Source: Owenweeksia sp965229445 (GTDB taxonomy: Bacteria; Bacteroidota; Bacteroidia; Flavobacteriales; Schleiferiaceae). Taken from it: DNA of 64,000 nucleotides. The notes beneath the pieces are model-generated. The model ran no database searches. It was not told the origin of the DNA and saw only the letters and a program-made list of their open reading frames with translations. A program made the translations under genes and the position numbers. Numbering within the stretch: the stretch's first letter is position 1; every line of letters begins with the position of its first letter. Below are positions 7,612-17,192 of this stretch, in pieces. The stretch lies in NCBI GenBank assembly GCA_965229445.1, contig OZ245876.1:3348001-3412000 (forward strand). The letters run 5' to 3'.

Positions 7612-9137
7612 TTGGACTTATTCTCCAGTACCACAAAAGGAATTCCCTGGTTGATCCAGTTACTCTCTAAATCAGGCTGTGGTGGTACTGTTTCAAAAGC
7701 CATACTTCCCAGTACAAGATCCATATCACCATCCTTATCATAATCTGCCATGTCCATACTAATCCATCTGCCATACCTAAGATTATCCAGAGTTTTACCT
7801 TGATAAGCGCCATTGGTATACTCAAAAAACATAAATCCTTCATTCGGCTGGTCTGCATAATCCGGAAAGAAGCTTATAGATGCAATATCAATATCGCCAT
7901 CGCCATCAAAATCTGCTGGAATAGCCTTGTATGCGCCATTTTGGGGCAGGAATTCGGACTGCGAAAAATTATAGCGACCATCATTGAGGTAGATGTACAC
8001 ACCATGGTAAGGCTTTAGGATAGGTAAATAATCTGCATTATCTCCGGAGGTGTAAACGATGTCTTCATCACCATCTCCATCCATATCATAAAGACAAAAA
8101 TGACTGGAACCAAAGGTTGGTTCCAATTCAATTTTGGTTTCACGGGTGAAGTTGCCATTGCCATCATTAATAAAGGCTTCTATGGCTTCCACTCCCTGGC
8201 CAAATAAAGCAATAATATCCGGGGCACCATCACCATTGAGGTCTCTACTTTCAGCCTTTCTGGCCCCAGAGCGGTTCTCAATTATGACCTTCTGATAGTC
8301 TCCTTCACCCTTATTTACAAACAGTGACAAATTACCAGTCCACTTGCCGAATTCTGACACTAGGATATCTTCTCTACCATCGCCATTAAAATCATCAAAC
8401 AGCGCATCAACTGGTCGCTGTAATTCTTCCAGCACTATTTCGGGTTCTGAGGAGCCATCTTTTGGCAATCGCACAATTAGCCCACTTGCATCATCGCTAG
8501 GTGCGAATGTACCCAGGACGGTAACCCACCAATCGTTCTCCGTAACATGCACGTCTACCGCTCCCTCTCTCACATGTGCCGTCTTATCCAATTCAAAGTT
8601 CTCATTCATGATATAAACCGATGCAGAATTCACATCTCCCAGCATTAGCTTACCATCGGGCGTGAACTTCACCAGGGTACTACTAGGTGGTGATAAAGTG
8701 AAATCCGGAGTCTGTAACTCAAAAATATCCGCGGTTCCGCTATAATCTCGTTGCTGCACATCCATTTTCTCCAGTGAATTGCGCAAATAATATTGGGATA
8801 TTCGATACCAGGTAAGGCTATCAACTTGTCTCTCTTCAGGAAACAAACCAGCTGCTAATATTGCCTCGCGTCCAGAGCCATCGCCCAGCAACTTTTCGCG
8901 TTCCTCCTTATTCTTGTATATACCGTAAAAGTGCCCCATGGCCGGTAAAACATAGGAGCGCCAGGTTTCCTTATCCAGAAATTCCGGCTCGGGAAAACGA
9001 TGGCAACCGGTACAATTCTGGAGCGCCAATTCCCGATAGGCTGCATCCACCTTTTCCATGTCGAGATCCTCTTGCTCTGATCTATTACAAGAGACGGACA
9101 CCAACAGCACGAGAAAAAGTAGATATTTAGCTTTCAT
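7608..9137 (-). CDS. Lipoprotein with haem c site and FG-GAP/VCBS repeats
   Basis: 509 residues. A lipobox-type signal ends at Cys17, so the protein is probably membrane-anchored on the outer side of the cell membrane or the cell surface. One class-I haem c motif, CTGCH, lies at residues 42-46. At least five FG-GAP/VCBS-type blocks follow, marked by DxNGDG.D or DxDGDGD.D calcium-binding loops (for example DDFNGDGRED, DMDGDGDEDI, DYDKDGDMDL), which predict a beta-propeller. The combination suggests surface electron transfer or a binding scaffold, but no substrate is indicated. The stop overlaps that of the convergent 7000 gene by 4 bases. Confidence 0.8.
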   Translation of the reverse strand: MKAKYLLFLVLLVSVSCNRSEQEDLDMEKVDAAYRELALQNCTGCHRFPEPEFLDKETWRSYVLPAMGHFYGIYKNKEEREKLLGDGSGREAILAAGLFPEERQVDSLTWYRISQYYLRNSLEKMDVQQRDYSGTADIFELQTPDFTLSPPSSTLVKFTPDGKLMLGDVNSASVYIMNENFELDKTAHVREGAVDVHVTENDWWVTVLGTFAPSDDASGLIVRLPKDGSSEPEIVLEELQRPVDALFDDFNGDGREDILVSEFGKWTGNLSLFVNKGEGDYQKVIIENRSGARKAESRDLNGDGAPDIIALFGQGVEAIEAFINDGNGNFTRETKIELEPTFGSSHFCLYDMDGDGDEDIVYTSGDNADYLPILKPYHGVYIYLNDGRYNFSQSEFLPQNGAYKAIPADFDGDGDIDIASISFFPDYADQPNEGFMFFEYTNGAYQGKTLDNLRYGRWISMDMADYDKDGDMDLVLGSMAFETVPPQPDLESNWINQGIPFVVLENKSN

Positions 9138-9212
9138 GTGATAATAATTTTTGCTCTCAGCAGGCCTACTAATTTATAATTTTACATCATCTAAATACTC
9201 CACAATCAATTT

Positions 9213-9845
9213 ATGCTTATTCATGAATTGCTCGGTGAGCAATTACATCTTCTTTCTGAAAAGGCTATTTACTGGCCTTCTGAAAAAACCATACTTATTG
9301 CCGATAGTCATTTAGGGAAGATTCAACACTTTCGCAAGTCTGGCATTGCTGTCCCCGGGAGGGCCGATTTAGAAAACATTCTTAGACTGGAAGCTCTCAT
9401 TCTGAAGTACAAACCAGAGCAAGTTATATTTCTGGGTGACTTATTTCATAGTGATATGAATTACGAGTGGCTAGAGTTCAAGTCCTTTGTAAAAAAATAC
9501 CGTGAAGTGCGTTTTGTACTTATCCAGGGAAATCACGACATCCTCCACCTGGGCAGCTATAAAATGTTTGAATTGCATCAGGAGCCGCTCAGATACGGAC
9601 CCTTTATTCTAAGTCATGAACCGCTGGATGGCTCAAACTTGTACAATTTATGTGGGCACATTCATCCCGGAGTGAGGATGACGGGACTGGGAAGGCAATC
9701 CATGCGGCTTCCATGCTACTACTTCACTAAAAATCAAGGGGTTCTGCCAGCGTTTGGTGTTTTCACCGGACTGCACATGTTGAAACCTTCTAAGCAAGAT
9801 TCCATCTTTATTATTGCCGGGTCTGAGGTAATTTCGACTTCCTAG
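9213..9845 (+). CDS. pdeM: Ligase-associated DNA damage response endonuclease PdeM
   Basis: 210 residues of calcineurin-like metallophosphoesterase. Metal-binding blocks appear in order: IADSHLGK, FLGDLFH, QGNHD, SHEPL and CGHIHPG. The length and the early E-L-L.E.L....A.YW..E.T block match PdeM. Family members are usually encoded with an ATP-dependent ligase, an exonuclease and an Lhr-like helicase; none of these is next to it here, so it stands alone in this window. Its stop overlaps that of the convergent kinase-like gene by 4 bases. The family call is confident; nuclease activity is inferred from relatives. Confidence 0.85.
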   Translation: MLIHELLGEQLHLLSEKAIYWPSEKTILIADSHLGKIQHFRKSGIAVPGRADLENILRLEALILKYKPEQVIFLGDLFHSDMNYEWLEFKSFVKKYREVRFVLIQGNHDILHLGSYKMFELHQEPLRYGPFILSHEPLDGSNLYNLCGHIHPGVRMTGLGRQSMRLPCYYFTKNQGVLPAFGVFTGLHMLKPSKQDSIFIIAGSEVISTS

Positions 9846-10720
9846 ATATACTTCTTGAGCTTATTTTTAATGCTGCCTAAATAGGATGCACCAAAAAGGT
9901 TAAGGTGTACCAACAGAGGATAAATATTGTGCAGGTCAATGCGGTCTTCCCAACCGGTTTCCAGGGGATAATAAGCATTATAATGCCTAAAAACCTCGGT
10001 GGAAAATCCTCCAAATAGGTGCATCATCGAGATATCCATTTCACGATGACCATAATACACAGCCGGATCTATCAGAACAGGTTCACCATCCTCCTTAGTT
10101 AAGTAATTCCCTCCCCAGAGGTCCCCATGCAGCAAGGCCGGAGGCTCAGCAGGAATCAGCTTCTCCAACCTGTAGAATAGCCTCTGAAATGCGTCGCGCT
10201 CTGAGGCTGTAAAGTAGCGCTCAGCTAAACGCAATTGTGGTTCGATTCGCATCTCCACAAAGAAATCAGACCAACTTGTACGATAATCATTGATTTGATC
10301 CAAGCTACCAATGTAGTTGTCCTTAGAGTAGCCAAACTCGACATGAGTTTGTTTATGCATCCGAGCCAACCGCTGACCAAATTCTGACCAGTAGTTTTCC
10401 GGCTTTTGCCCTTCGCGAATAAACTCCATTACCAACATCGCCCGGTCATCATCATAAAACAGGTTTACAATATTGGGAGTACTAATGGTATTAGTTGATT
10501 GTATGACCTCCAAACCATCCATTTCAAGCTCAAACATGTTGGGATAGCGACTTCTGGAATTCATTTTTACAAAAAATCCAAAGTGCCCAATATCGAGCTG
10601 AAAGCTCTGATTAATACTTCCCCCCGCTACTGATCTTACGGTGGGTTCGCTGGTAAAACTCCCGAATTTCGCCTCTAGCTGATTAAGAAGAAAGTTTAAT
10701 GGAATCTCCTCCCGTTTCAC
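9842..10720 (-). CDS. Fructosamine kinase family protein
   Basis: 292 residues with the aminoglycoside/choline-kinase fold. An N-terminal GGSINQSF nucleotide loop is followed by the catalytic block LLHGDLWGGNYL and the metal-binding block PVLIDPAVYYGHREMD. Bacterial relatives phosphorylate ketoamines or ribulosamines in protein deglycation. The only reasonable start is GTG at 10718-10720, inside the end of the upstream sensor kinase gene (38-base overlap). This indicates co-transcription and probably coupled translation. Its substrate is unknown, and its link to the kinase signalling gene is unclear. Confidence 0.85.
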   Translation of the reverse strand: MKREEIPLNFLLNQLEAKFGSFTSEPTVRSVAGGSINQSFQLDIGHFGFFVKMNSRSRYPNMFELEMDGLEVIQSTNTISTPNIVNLFYDDDRAMLVMEFIREGQKPENYWSEFGQRLARMHKQTHVEFGYSKDNYIGSLDQINDYRTSWSDFFVEMRIEPQLRLAERYFTASERDAFQRLFYRLEKLIPAEPPALLHGDLWGGNYLTKEDGEPVLIDPAVYYGHREMDISMMHLFGGFSTEVFRHYNAYYPLETGWEDRIDLHNIYPLLVHLNLFGASYLGSIKNKLKKYI

Positions 10721-13085
10721 TTAAATACTTTTTCATTCCCTGCCACTTGATAATGGCTAACTTAAGCTCTTCCTGTTGCACAGGCTTATGAAGGAAATCA
10801 TTCATTCCCGCTTCAAAGCACTTAGGCTTATCAACTTCCGCCAGATTGGCCGTAACCGCAATAATTATGGGCCTGGGACCAGAATTTTCAACTATTTTTC
10901 TGGTAGCCTCAATACCATCCATCTCCGGCATTTGAATATCCATGAAAATGATGTTGTAATAGTTTTTAGAGGCCATCTCAGCCGCTTCAATACCATTCTC
11001 CGCAACGTCAATGTCAAATCCAAGGTTGGCGAGCATCATCTGAATAAGTTTCTGATTTACGGGATTGTCTTCGGCATATAAAATGGACAAACTGGTATCG
11101 ACTTTGTTTTTCTCAAAGATGGTATGTATCTCCGTGGCGGCTTCTTCATTGTAACGGTCCATCCAAATATTAAACTGAACCCGCGTTCCCTGGTTTTTCT
11201 TACTATTCACTTTAAGTTCACCTCCCATCATGTGGACCAGGTTATTCACAACAGATAGACCAATGCCGGCGCCACCATACTTCCTGGCGTTTCCAATATC
11301 TCCCTGCTGAAATATATCAAGATACTTTCCACTAATAGACTTGTTCATTCCCGCTCCAGAATCGGCCACTGAAAATCCCAGGTTCACTTTATCAGGTCGC
11401 TCATCCAATAGTCTAACTTTTAGTCTCACCTCTCCTTCCTCGGTGTACTTAAAGGCATTACTCAGGAGGTGCATCAAAATTTGTTTCAATCTAGAATTGT
11501 CACCCATCAACATATCTGGGATAGGTGTATCAACCTTTACACGCAGCTTTACTTTGTCCTTGTTTTGATGCTGGCTCGATAAACTTATTGCAGATTCAAC
11601 ACAACTGACCAGATCAAGAGGTTGATTCTTTAATTGAAGTTTCCCTGAACCCACTTCTGAAATGGAGAGGATGTCTGTGATTAAAGACAATAAAGTTTCT
11701 GCACTATTTCTTATAGAATGTAATTTTTCTTTTTGCTGGTCAGAAAGGTTAGAACGCTCCAGGAAAGCTGTCATGCCCAGGATGGCATTCATAGGCGTTT
11801 TCAACTCATGACTCATAGTATTCAGAAATTCGTCTCTGGTTTTAGCCGCAGCTAAGGCCGCAACTGAACTCTCGCGATAGGTTCTCCCGAAACGGACAGC
11901 AAGAGCCAAAGCCTGGGTAAATACAAAGACCGTACTCCCCACTATATTGACCATGGGGTTGGCATTAATTAACTGAAACCCTGCCAATACATGATTCGTT
12001 AATACCGTCATTATCGCCAGCGCACCCAGAATATTAATCCAAGCCAGTTTGTGGTACATATTGATGTGCTCGAAGGCTATCAGACTAAACAGCAAGAAGG
12101 AAAGAGCCAAAAACATAAAATAGAGCGGCAGCAATCGGGTGAACCACGCCACATCCGTCGTACCTGCGATCACAATCATTAACACACTCACACCTGCCAC
12201 CAGATGATAAAGCTTGGGAGGTACCAATGAGTCTGAGATAAGCTTTATGAAATATGCATAAAACATGGCGGCGAGCGCAAGAGAAATATATTGCAACCTA
12301 ACCAGTCCTTGCCACGCCACATCACCAAACAAACTGTAGGCAAAATGAAATTCAGCACTTATTACCCAATGGGAAAAGGCGATGGCAAAACCCATGAATA
12401 ACAAGCTCGACTTGTCATTTGGACGAAACCAAAAAAGGCCTAAGGCAAAAATGGCGGCAATGGCTAAACAACCGGTAAGAAAGAGAAGACTGCCTATCTG
12501 AAAGTTTCTGGTAAATAATATTTCATCTTCAGAACCCATCTTTATGCTCCCGGAGGGACCACCCATATGATGATGATAATTGGAACTTAGTAATAACAAT
12601 TCATTGTCCCCCGAAACAAGTTCAATCGTTCTGGTAGTATGCTGCCATCCGGGTATTGAGTTTCCCTTGTTCGTACCGACCTTGCCACACTTATCGATTA
12701 GTTTGCCATTGAGATATAGCTCATAGGCAGTATTGAGATATGGCAGGGACAAAGCCATGCCTGGCATTAATTCCGGTGAATAAATATTCAGACGATAGGT
12801 TCCATGTCCGAATTGATGCGGCGATTCAGATTCAGGCCAAATCTGACTCCACTTGGTATCGAAATCAATATATCTGGGCTCTAAACTTGCTGCTGAGGAG
12901 CCACCAGGGCGAATTAGCTGGTCGGGGTAGAATTCCCAGTCACCGCTCAAGACTAATGCCTCCTCGTTCGAAAAATCGATTTCGGAAAGGTCAAATACTC
13001 CCTGGTCTGCCTTCCATTGACCCATTACGAACAGGGGCATTGAAAACAGAATAGCAATAAGGATAAGTTTCAGACTGCCTTTCAT
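10683..13085 (-). CDS. 7TM hybrid sensor histidine kinase with receiver domain
   Basis: About 800 residues. After a signal peptide (residues 1-22) comes a periplasmic carbohydrate-binding-like sensor (to about 190), then seven membrane helices (about 195-400): a 7TMR-DISM architecture. The HisKA block SHELKTP has the phosphoacceptor His at about 426. The ATPase N- and G-boxes follow (LLSNAFKYTEEG, GGAGIGLSVV), and a receiver domain with Asp at about 716 (FMDIQMPEMDG) ends the protein. The start ATG at 13083-13085 is chosen because it begins a proper signal peptide; the frame is open to 13118. A small membrane ORF ends one base upstream. No separate output regulator is adjacent, so the phosphorelay target is unknown. 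Confidence 0.92.
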   Translation of the reverse strand: MKGSLKLILIAILFSMPLFVMGQWKADQGVFDLSEIDFSNEEALVLSGDWEFYPDQLIRPGGSSAASLEPRYIDFDTKWSQIWPESESPHQFGHGTYRLNIYSPELMPGMALSLPYLNTAYELYLNGKLIDKCGKVGTNKGNSIPGWQHTTRTIELVSGDNELLLLSSNYHHHMGGPSGSIKMGSEDEILFTRNFQIGSLLFLTGCLAIAAIFALGLFWFRPNDKSSLLFMGFAIAFSHWVISAEFHFAYSLFGDVAWQGLVRLQYISLALAAMFYAYFIKLISDSLVPPKLYHLVAGVSVLMIVIAGTTDVAWFTRLLPLYFMFLALSFLLFSLIAFEHINMYHKLAWINILGALAIMTVLTNHVLAGFQLINANPMVNIVGSTVFVFTQALALAVRFGRTYRESSVAALAAAKTRDEFLNTMSHELKTPMNAILGMTAFLERSNLSDQQKEKLHSIRNSAETLLSLITDILSISEVGSGKLQLKNQPLDLVSCVESAISLSSQHQNKDKVKLRVKVDTPIPDMLMGDNSRLKQILMHLLSNAFKYTEEGEVRLKVRLLDERPDKVNLGFSVADSGAGMNKSISGKYLDIFQQGDIGNARKYGGAGIGLSVVNNLVHMMGGELKVNSKKNQGTRVQFNIWMDRYNEEAATEIHTIFEKNKVDTSLSILYAEDNPVNQKLIQMMLANLGFDIDVAENGIEAAEMASKNYYNIIFMDIQMPEMDGIEATRKIVENSGPRPIIIAVTANLAEVDKPKCFEAGMNDFLHKPVQQEELKLAIIKWQGMKKYLSETGGDSIKLSS

Positions 13086-13086
13086 G

Positions 13087-13221
13087 TTAATAGTTGCGTG
13101 CGAGAGAGCAATTTCCAACCCAAATTGCTAATACAATAATAATCAAAAGATTAGCTCCATACACTAAAATAGGAATAATTCCACTGGGTGGAATAAATCC
13201 TAATATAGGAAGAGTAGACAA
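13087..13221 (-). CDS. Small single-pass membrane ORF upstream of the sensor kinase
   Basis: The minus-strand frame is open from about 13278 to a TAA at 13087-13089, separated by one base (TAA-C-ATG) from the sensor-kinase start. It lacks an ATG. A TTG at 13219-13221 gives 44 residues, and a CTG at 13240-13242 would give 51. The product has one strongly hydrophobic helix (GIIPILVYGANLLIIIVLAI) and a short polar tail (GNCSLARNY). The spacing suggests translational coupling. It could be a small membrane partner of the kinase or a leader peptide. TTG starts occur elsewhere in this window. Confidence 0.5.
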   Translation of the reverse strand: MSTLPILGFIPPSGIIPILVYGANLLIIIVLAIWVGNCSLARNY

Positions 13222-13345
13222 TTTGTAAACTAGTTCTGACAGTAGATCTGGACGGAAATATTTAAAATTTTAACAAGGCTTTAACTACAAGAATCTAATA
13301 AAGCATTCAATTTTGCGTAAAGCTACTTTAACGAATAATCAACAC

Positions 13346-13353
13346 TAACTTTG
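13346..13353 (+). promoter_or_regulatory. -7 promoter box of the Bat operon
   Basis: TAACTTTG (TAnnTTTG) lies 22 bases before the MoxR start codon, giving a leader of roughly 19 bases. It is the only good box in the divergent interval 13222-13375 and probably drives all eight genes to 21479. Confidence 0.55.
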
Positions 13354-13375
13354 TTCCGTTAAACAACCTACTTAT

Positions 13376-14380
13376 ATGGAAACTACGCGTTCTCATTCAG
13401 ACATTCAGGAACTGAATGAAAGGATAAAGGAAGAGAGTGCCTTTGTGGATCTCATCATGATGGAAGTAAACAAGTCCATCATTGGTCAAAAGACAATGCT
13501 CAACCGCTTAATGATAGCCTTATTAGGTAACGGTCACATTCTATTAGAAGGAGTACCGGGATTAGCAAAAACCCTGGCCATTCGATCCCTCGCAAGCGCC
13601 ATTCACGCAGACTTCAGTCGCATTCAATTTACGCCAGACCTCCTACCGTCAGACGTGGTAGGAACACAGATATACAACATTCAGAAGAATGAATTTGCGA
13701 TTAAAAAAGGACCAGTTTTTGCCAATTTTGTCTTGGCCGACGAGATCAACCGGGCCCCGGCAAAAGTTCAATCCGCCCTGCTTGAAGCTATGCAGGAAAG
13801 GCAGGTTACCATAAGTGATAGTACATTTCAATTACCGGAACCTTTCTTGGTACTGGCTACCCAAAACCCTGTAGAACAAGAAGGTACTTACCCCTTACCG
13901 GAAGCGCAAAGTGATCGATTTATGCTTAAAACGGTGATTACCTACCCGAATCAGGAGGAAGAAAGGGAAATTATGCGCCAAAACCTTAGGGGTGGTGCAG
14001 AGCAAATAAAACCCGTGGTGGAGTTAAAAACCATTCTCAATGCTCGTGAAAGGGTAAAGGATGTTTATATGGACGAGAAACTGGAAAAATATATTCTCGA
14101 CATCGTCTTCGCCACGCGTGAACCTGAGGCCTACCGATTACCCGCTATAAAACCACTCATTGGCTTTGGAGCATCGCCCAGAGGCAGTATTGCTTTGGCC
14201 AATGCATCAAGAGTACATGCCTTCATTAAACGTCGGGGATATGTTATTCCTGAAGACGTTCGTGCAGTAGCGCATGATGTACTTCGTCACCGCATTGGAA
14301 TAACCTATGAAGCAGAAGCTGAAAACGTGACTAGTGAAGATATTATAGATCAGATTCTTGACCGGGTAGAAGTACCATAG
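13376..14380 (+). CDS. MoxR-family AAA+ ATPase
   Basis: 334 residues. Walker A is GVPGLAKT (59-66), and Walker B with its extended block is VLADEINRAP (about 119-128). The TQNPVEQEGTYPLPEAQSDRF stretch (given here only as its family landmark) and the C-terminal lid are standard MoxR. These ATPases act as chaperones with von Willebrand A partners to insert metals or assemble complexes. It opens a tight eight-gene operon whose next gene (40 bases on) encodes its usual DUF58 partner. Confidence 0.95.
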   Translation: METTRSHSDIQELNERIKEESAFVDLIMMEVNKSIIGQKTMLNRLMIALLGNGHILLEGVPGLAKTLAIRSLASAIHADFSRIQFTPDLLPSDVVGTQIYNIQKNEFAIKKGPVFANFVLADEINRAPAKVQSALLEAMQERQVTISDSTFQLPEPFLVLATQNPVEQEGTYPLPEAQSDRFMLKTVITYPNQEEEREIMRQNLRGGAEQIKPVVELKTILNARERVKDVYMDEKLEKYILDIVFATREPEAYRLPAIKPLIGFGASPRGSIALANASRVHAFIKRRGYVIPEDVRAVAHDVLRHRIGITYEAEAENVTSEDIIDQILDRVEVP

Positions 14381-14420
14381 CCTTAAAAAGTTTCATTAAC
14401 CTCTACATATACAATCTCTG

Positions 14421-15290
14421 ATGGACACCAAAGAAGTCCTTAAGAAAGTACGCCGTATTGAGATTAAAAGCCGCAGGCTCTCCAATCACCTGTTTACCGG
14501 GGAGTATCACAGTAGCTTTAAGGGTAGAGGTATGGTGTTTAGTGAAGTAAGGAAGTATGAGTTTGGTGATGATATCCGCAATATAGATTGGAATGTGACG
14601 GCACGCCTTAACGAGCCCTATGTCAAGGTATTTGAAGAGGAACGCGAGCTTACCTTGATGCTTCTGGTGGATGTGAGCGGTTCAGAATCCTTCGGTTCCA
14701 GGCATCAACTGAAAAGGGAAATGATTACCGAAATATGCGCCACCCTTGCCTTCTCGGCGATTCAAAACAATGATAAAGTGGGTGTGATTTTCTTTAGTGA
14801 CCAAATTGAATTATACATTCCCCCCAAAAAAGGCCGGTCTCATACCTTGAGAATTATTCGGGAATTAATTGAGTTACAACCCAAGAGTAAAAAAACTAAT
14901 CTGTCAGAAGCTCTGCGATTCTTCAGCAGTATCCAAAAGAAGCATGCCATCAGTTTTGTCCTTTCTGATTTTCAAGATGATAATTATCGGGATCCACTAC
15001 GTATCCTCTGTCAGCGTCATGATGTAACCGGGATTAGAGTATACGACCCCCGAGAAGCCAAATTACCAGACCTGGGCGTGGTGCCAATGACAGATCCTGA
15101 AACTGGAAAATTACATTGGATCAATTCCTCTTCAAAAAAACTGAGAAATACCGTTCAACGAAGATTTAGAGAGAGAGAATCTTATTTCCGTGATTCCTTT
15201 CTGAAAAGTGGTGCGGGTCAAATATCCATCAGAATTGATGAATCCTATCCAGCTAAATTACTGACCTACTTTAAGCAAAAAGCTTCATGA
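14421..15290 (+). CDS. DUF58 / vWA-domain protein
   Basis: 289 residues. The DUF58 signature YEFGDDIRNIDWNVTAR (about 46-62) precedes a vWA fold with a MIDAS metal site DVSGS (84-88). Soluble, with no membrane segment. MoxR-DUF58 pairs are a conserved module in which the ATPase remodels or loads targets presented by the vWA protein. The stop overlaps the next start (ATGA, 15287-15290), so translation is coupled. Confidence 0.93.
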   Translation: MDTKEVLKKVRRIEIKSRRLSNHLFTGEYHSSFKGRGMVFSEVRKYEFGDDIRNIDWNVTARLNEPYVKVFEEERELTLMLLVDVSGSESFGSRHQLKREMITEICATLAFSAIQNNDKVGVIFFSDQIELYIPPKKGRSHTLRIIRELIELQPKSKKTNLSEALRFFSSIQKKHAISFVLSDFQDDNYRDPLRILCQRHDVTGIRVYDPREAKLPDLGVVPMTDPETGKLHWINSSSKKLRNTVQRRFRERESYFRDSFLKSGAGQISIRIDESYPAKLLTYFKQKAS

Positions 15291-16210
15291 TGATGAAGTA
15301 TATGATAAATATCGCTTTGTTCCTGATGACGCTGGGTGGGGTGGCTGCACAGAACAGCTTTAATGTTCAGGCCGACACCAATCGCATTCTTATTGGGGGT
15401 CAAATAAAACTACAATTGAAAGCGGAGATCCCGGTTACAGCAGAAATAAAGTGGCCGTCACTCGCAGATAGTTTGGCCAGTTTTGAAATCGTGAATAAAT
15501 CAGACATCAAAGAAAAGATCAAGGGTGATATAAAAACGGTCATTCAGGACGTGTGGATCACCAGTTTTGATAGCGGCTATGCTTTTATACCCGCAATAAA
15601 TGCCCAGGTAGGCGAGCAGCTAATGGAATCTCAGGCCATTGGTGTGTTGGTAGGAATGCCGCAGTTGGAGGAGAGTACTGAATATTACGACATTAAAGAT
15701 CCGATTGATCCACCCTTAAATTGGTGGTTGATACTGGGGGTAGCCCATTTACTTTTGGCGATTGGTACCTTAATTTATTACCTCCGATATCGCGCTGCCA
15801 GATCCAAACCCCATGAGGTTCGGACCATGGAGTCTGCGATCAGCCCTTATGATCGGGCCCTTAATGAACTAGCACTCTTACAACGAGAAAAAATTTGGCA
15901 AGAAGGTCGAGTGAAGGAGTATTACTCACGAGTCACACAAGTATTAAGACAATATCTTGAGCATCAAATGGGGAAACCCGCCATGGAATCTACTGCGGAT
16001 GAGGTGACCGAGATTATCCGAAACTTAAATCCCTCTAAAGAACTACTAGAAGACTGTCATTATTTGATGTCGCTAAGTGTTGGGGTTAAGTTTGCCAAGT
16101 TAACTCCCACCGAAGCAGACCATGAAAAGGCTATCGATACGCTCGAAAAATTTCTTGAGGCCTATAAACCAATTGAAGAAAAAGTAGAAGATGTTTCAAT
16201 ATCAGTTTGA
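15287..16210 (+). CDS. BatD-like single-pass membrane protein of the Bat operon
   Basis: 307 residues: a signal peptide (1-22), a beta-rich exported domain (about 25-140), one membrane helix (about 148-168) and a cytoplasmic helical tail containing YYSRVTQVLRQYLEHQ. The layout resembles a short version of BatD or DUF4381 proteins, which sit beside MoxR/vWA genes. It overlaps BatA by 20 bases. The role is inferred from context: a membrane partner that receives or anchors the MoxR-vWA complex. Confidence 0.75.
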   Translation: MMMKYMINIALFLMTLGGVAAQNSFNVQADTNRILIGGQIKLQLKAEIPVTAEIKWPSLADSLASFEIVNKSDIKEKIKGDIKTVIQDVWITSFDSGYAFIPAINAQVGEQLMESQAIGVLVGMPQLEESTEYYDIKDPIDPPLNWWLILGVAHLLLAIGTLIYYLRYRAARSKPHEVRTMESAISPYDRALNELALLQREKIWQEGRVKEYYSRVTQVLRQYLEHQMGKPAMESTADEVTEIIRNLNPSKELLEDCHYLMSLSVGVKFAKLTPTEADHEKAIDTLEKFLEAYKPIEEKVEDVSISV

Positions 16211-17192
16211 AAATCCCGAATTCTTCTGGCTGTTATTGCTTTTACCGGCAATTGGAGCATGGTATTGGTATCAACGTCATCGCCAGTCGCCTGAAATAAC
16301 TTATCCTGATGCGGATTTTCTGGCTCATGTTAGCGGCAACTGGCTGGCCAAATTAAGGCCACTGATTTATGTGTTGAGAATACTTGCCATCGGCTTGGTA
16401 ATTACCGCCATGGCCAGGCCCCAAACAACTGAAGAATCATCCAAGACGAGGGCTGCGGAAGGAATTGACATCGTTATGGCCGTTGACGTTTCGGCGAGCA
16501 TGCTGGCCAAAGATCTGCGTCCGCATCGACTTGAAGCAACTAAAGAGGTAGCGTCTATTTTTATTAGTCAAAGACCTAATGACAGAATAGGCCTGGTAGT
16601 ATACGCCGGAGAAAGCTATACCCAAACACCGCTTACGAGCGATCATAAGATCGTACAGAATGCGCTTAAGGATCTAAAGTATGGGCTAATTCAGGATGGA
16701 ACTGCTATTGGGATGGGATTAGCCACAGGAGTCAATCGCTTAAAGGAAAGTAAAGCCAAAAGCAAGGTGATTATTCTATTAACGGATGGCGAAAACAACA
16801 CGGGCGAAATTGATCCGCTAACCGCTACTCAGCTGGCCAAGGAATTTAACATTAGGGTATACACCATTGGTGTAGGTACCAAGGGTACTGCACCCACTCC
16901 GGCAGCCTATGACGTGCGTGGCAATTTTATCTATCGGAATCTGCCGGTTAATATTGATGAAGAGCTCCTGCAGCAAATAGCAAAAGAAACCGGTGGCACC
17001 TATTTTAGAGCAACCGACAATGAAAAGCTTCAAGAAATATATGCGGAGATCGATAAACTGGAAAAGACCAAGCTCAAGGAACTCAAGTTTTATTCCTACG
17101 ATGAGAAGTTCGAAATTTTTGCCTTGTGGGCCTTGATTTGTTTCGCACTTGAATTGCTGTTGAGATTCACGGTTTATAGAAGTTTTATCTGA
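16191..17192 (+). CDS. batA: BatA, vWA-domain membrane protein
   Basis: 333 residues. Two N-terminal membrane helices (about 8-25 and 57-76) are followed by a vWA domain with MIDAS motif DVSAS (99-103) and the later LTDGENNTG block; a C-terminal helix lies near 312-330. This is the standard Bat topology. Bat proteins were named for Bacteroides aerotolerance; the mechanism is not settled. The last base of its stop codon is the first base of the batB start (17192), so translation is tightly coupled. Confidence 0.92.
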   Translation: MFQYQFENPEFFWLLLLLPAIGAWYWYQRHRQSPEITYPDADFLAHVSGNWLAKLRPLIYVLRILAIGLVITAMARPQTTEESSKTRAAEGIDIVMAVDVSASMLAKDLRPHRLEATKEVASIFISQRPNDRIGLVVYAGESYTQTPLTSDHKIVQNALKDLKYGLIQDGTAIGMGLATGVNRLKESKAKSKVIILLTDGENNTGEIDPLTATQLAKEFNIRVYTIGVGTKGTAPTPAAYDVRGNFIYRNLPVNIDEELLQQIAKETGGTYFRATDNEKLQEIYAEIDKLEKTKLKELKFYSYDEKFEIFALWALICFALELLLRFTVYRSFI

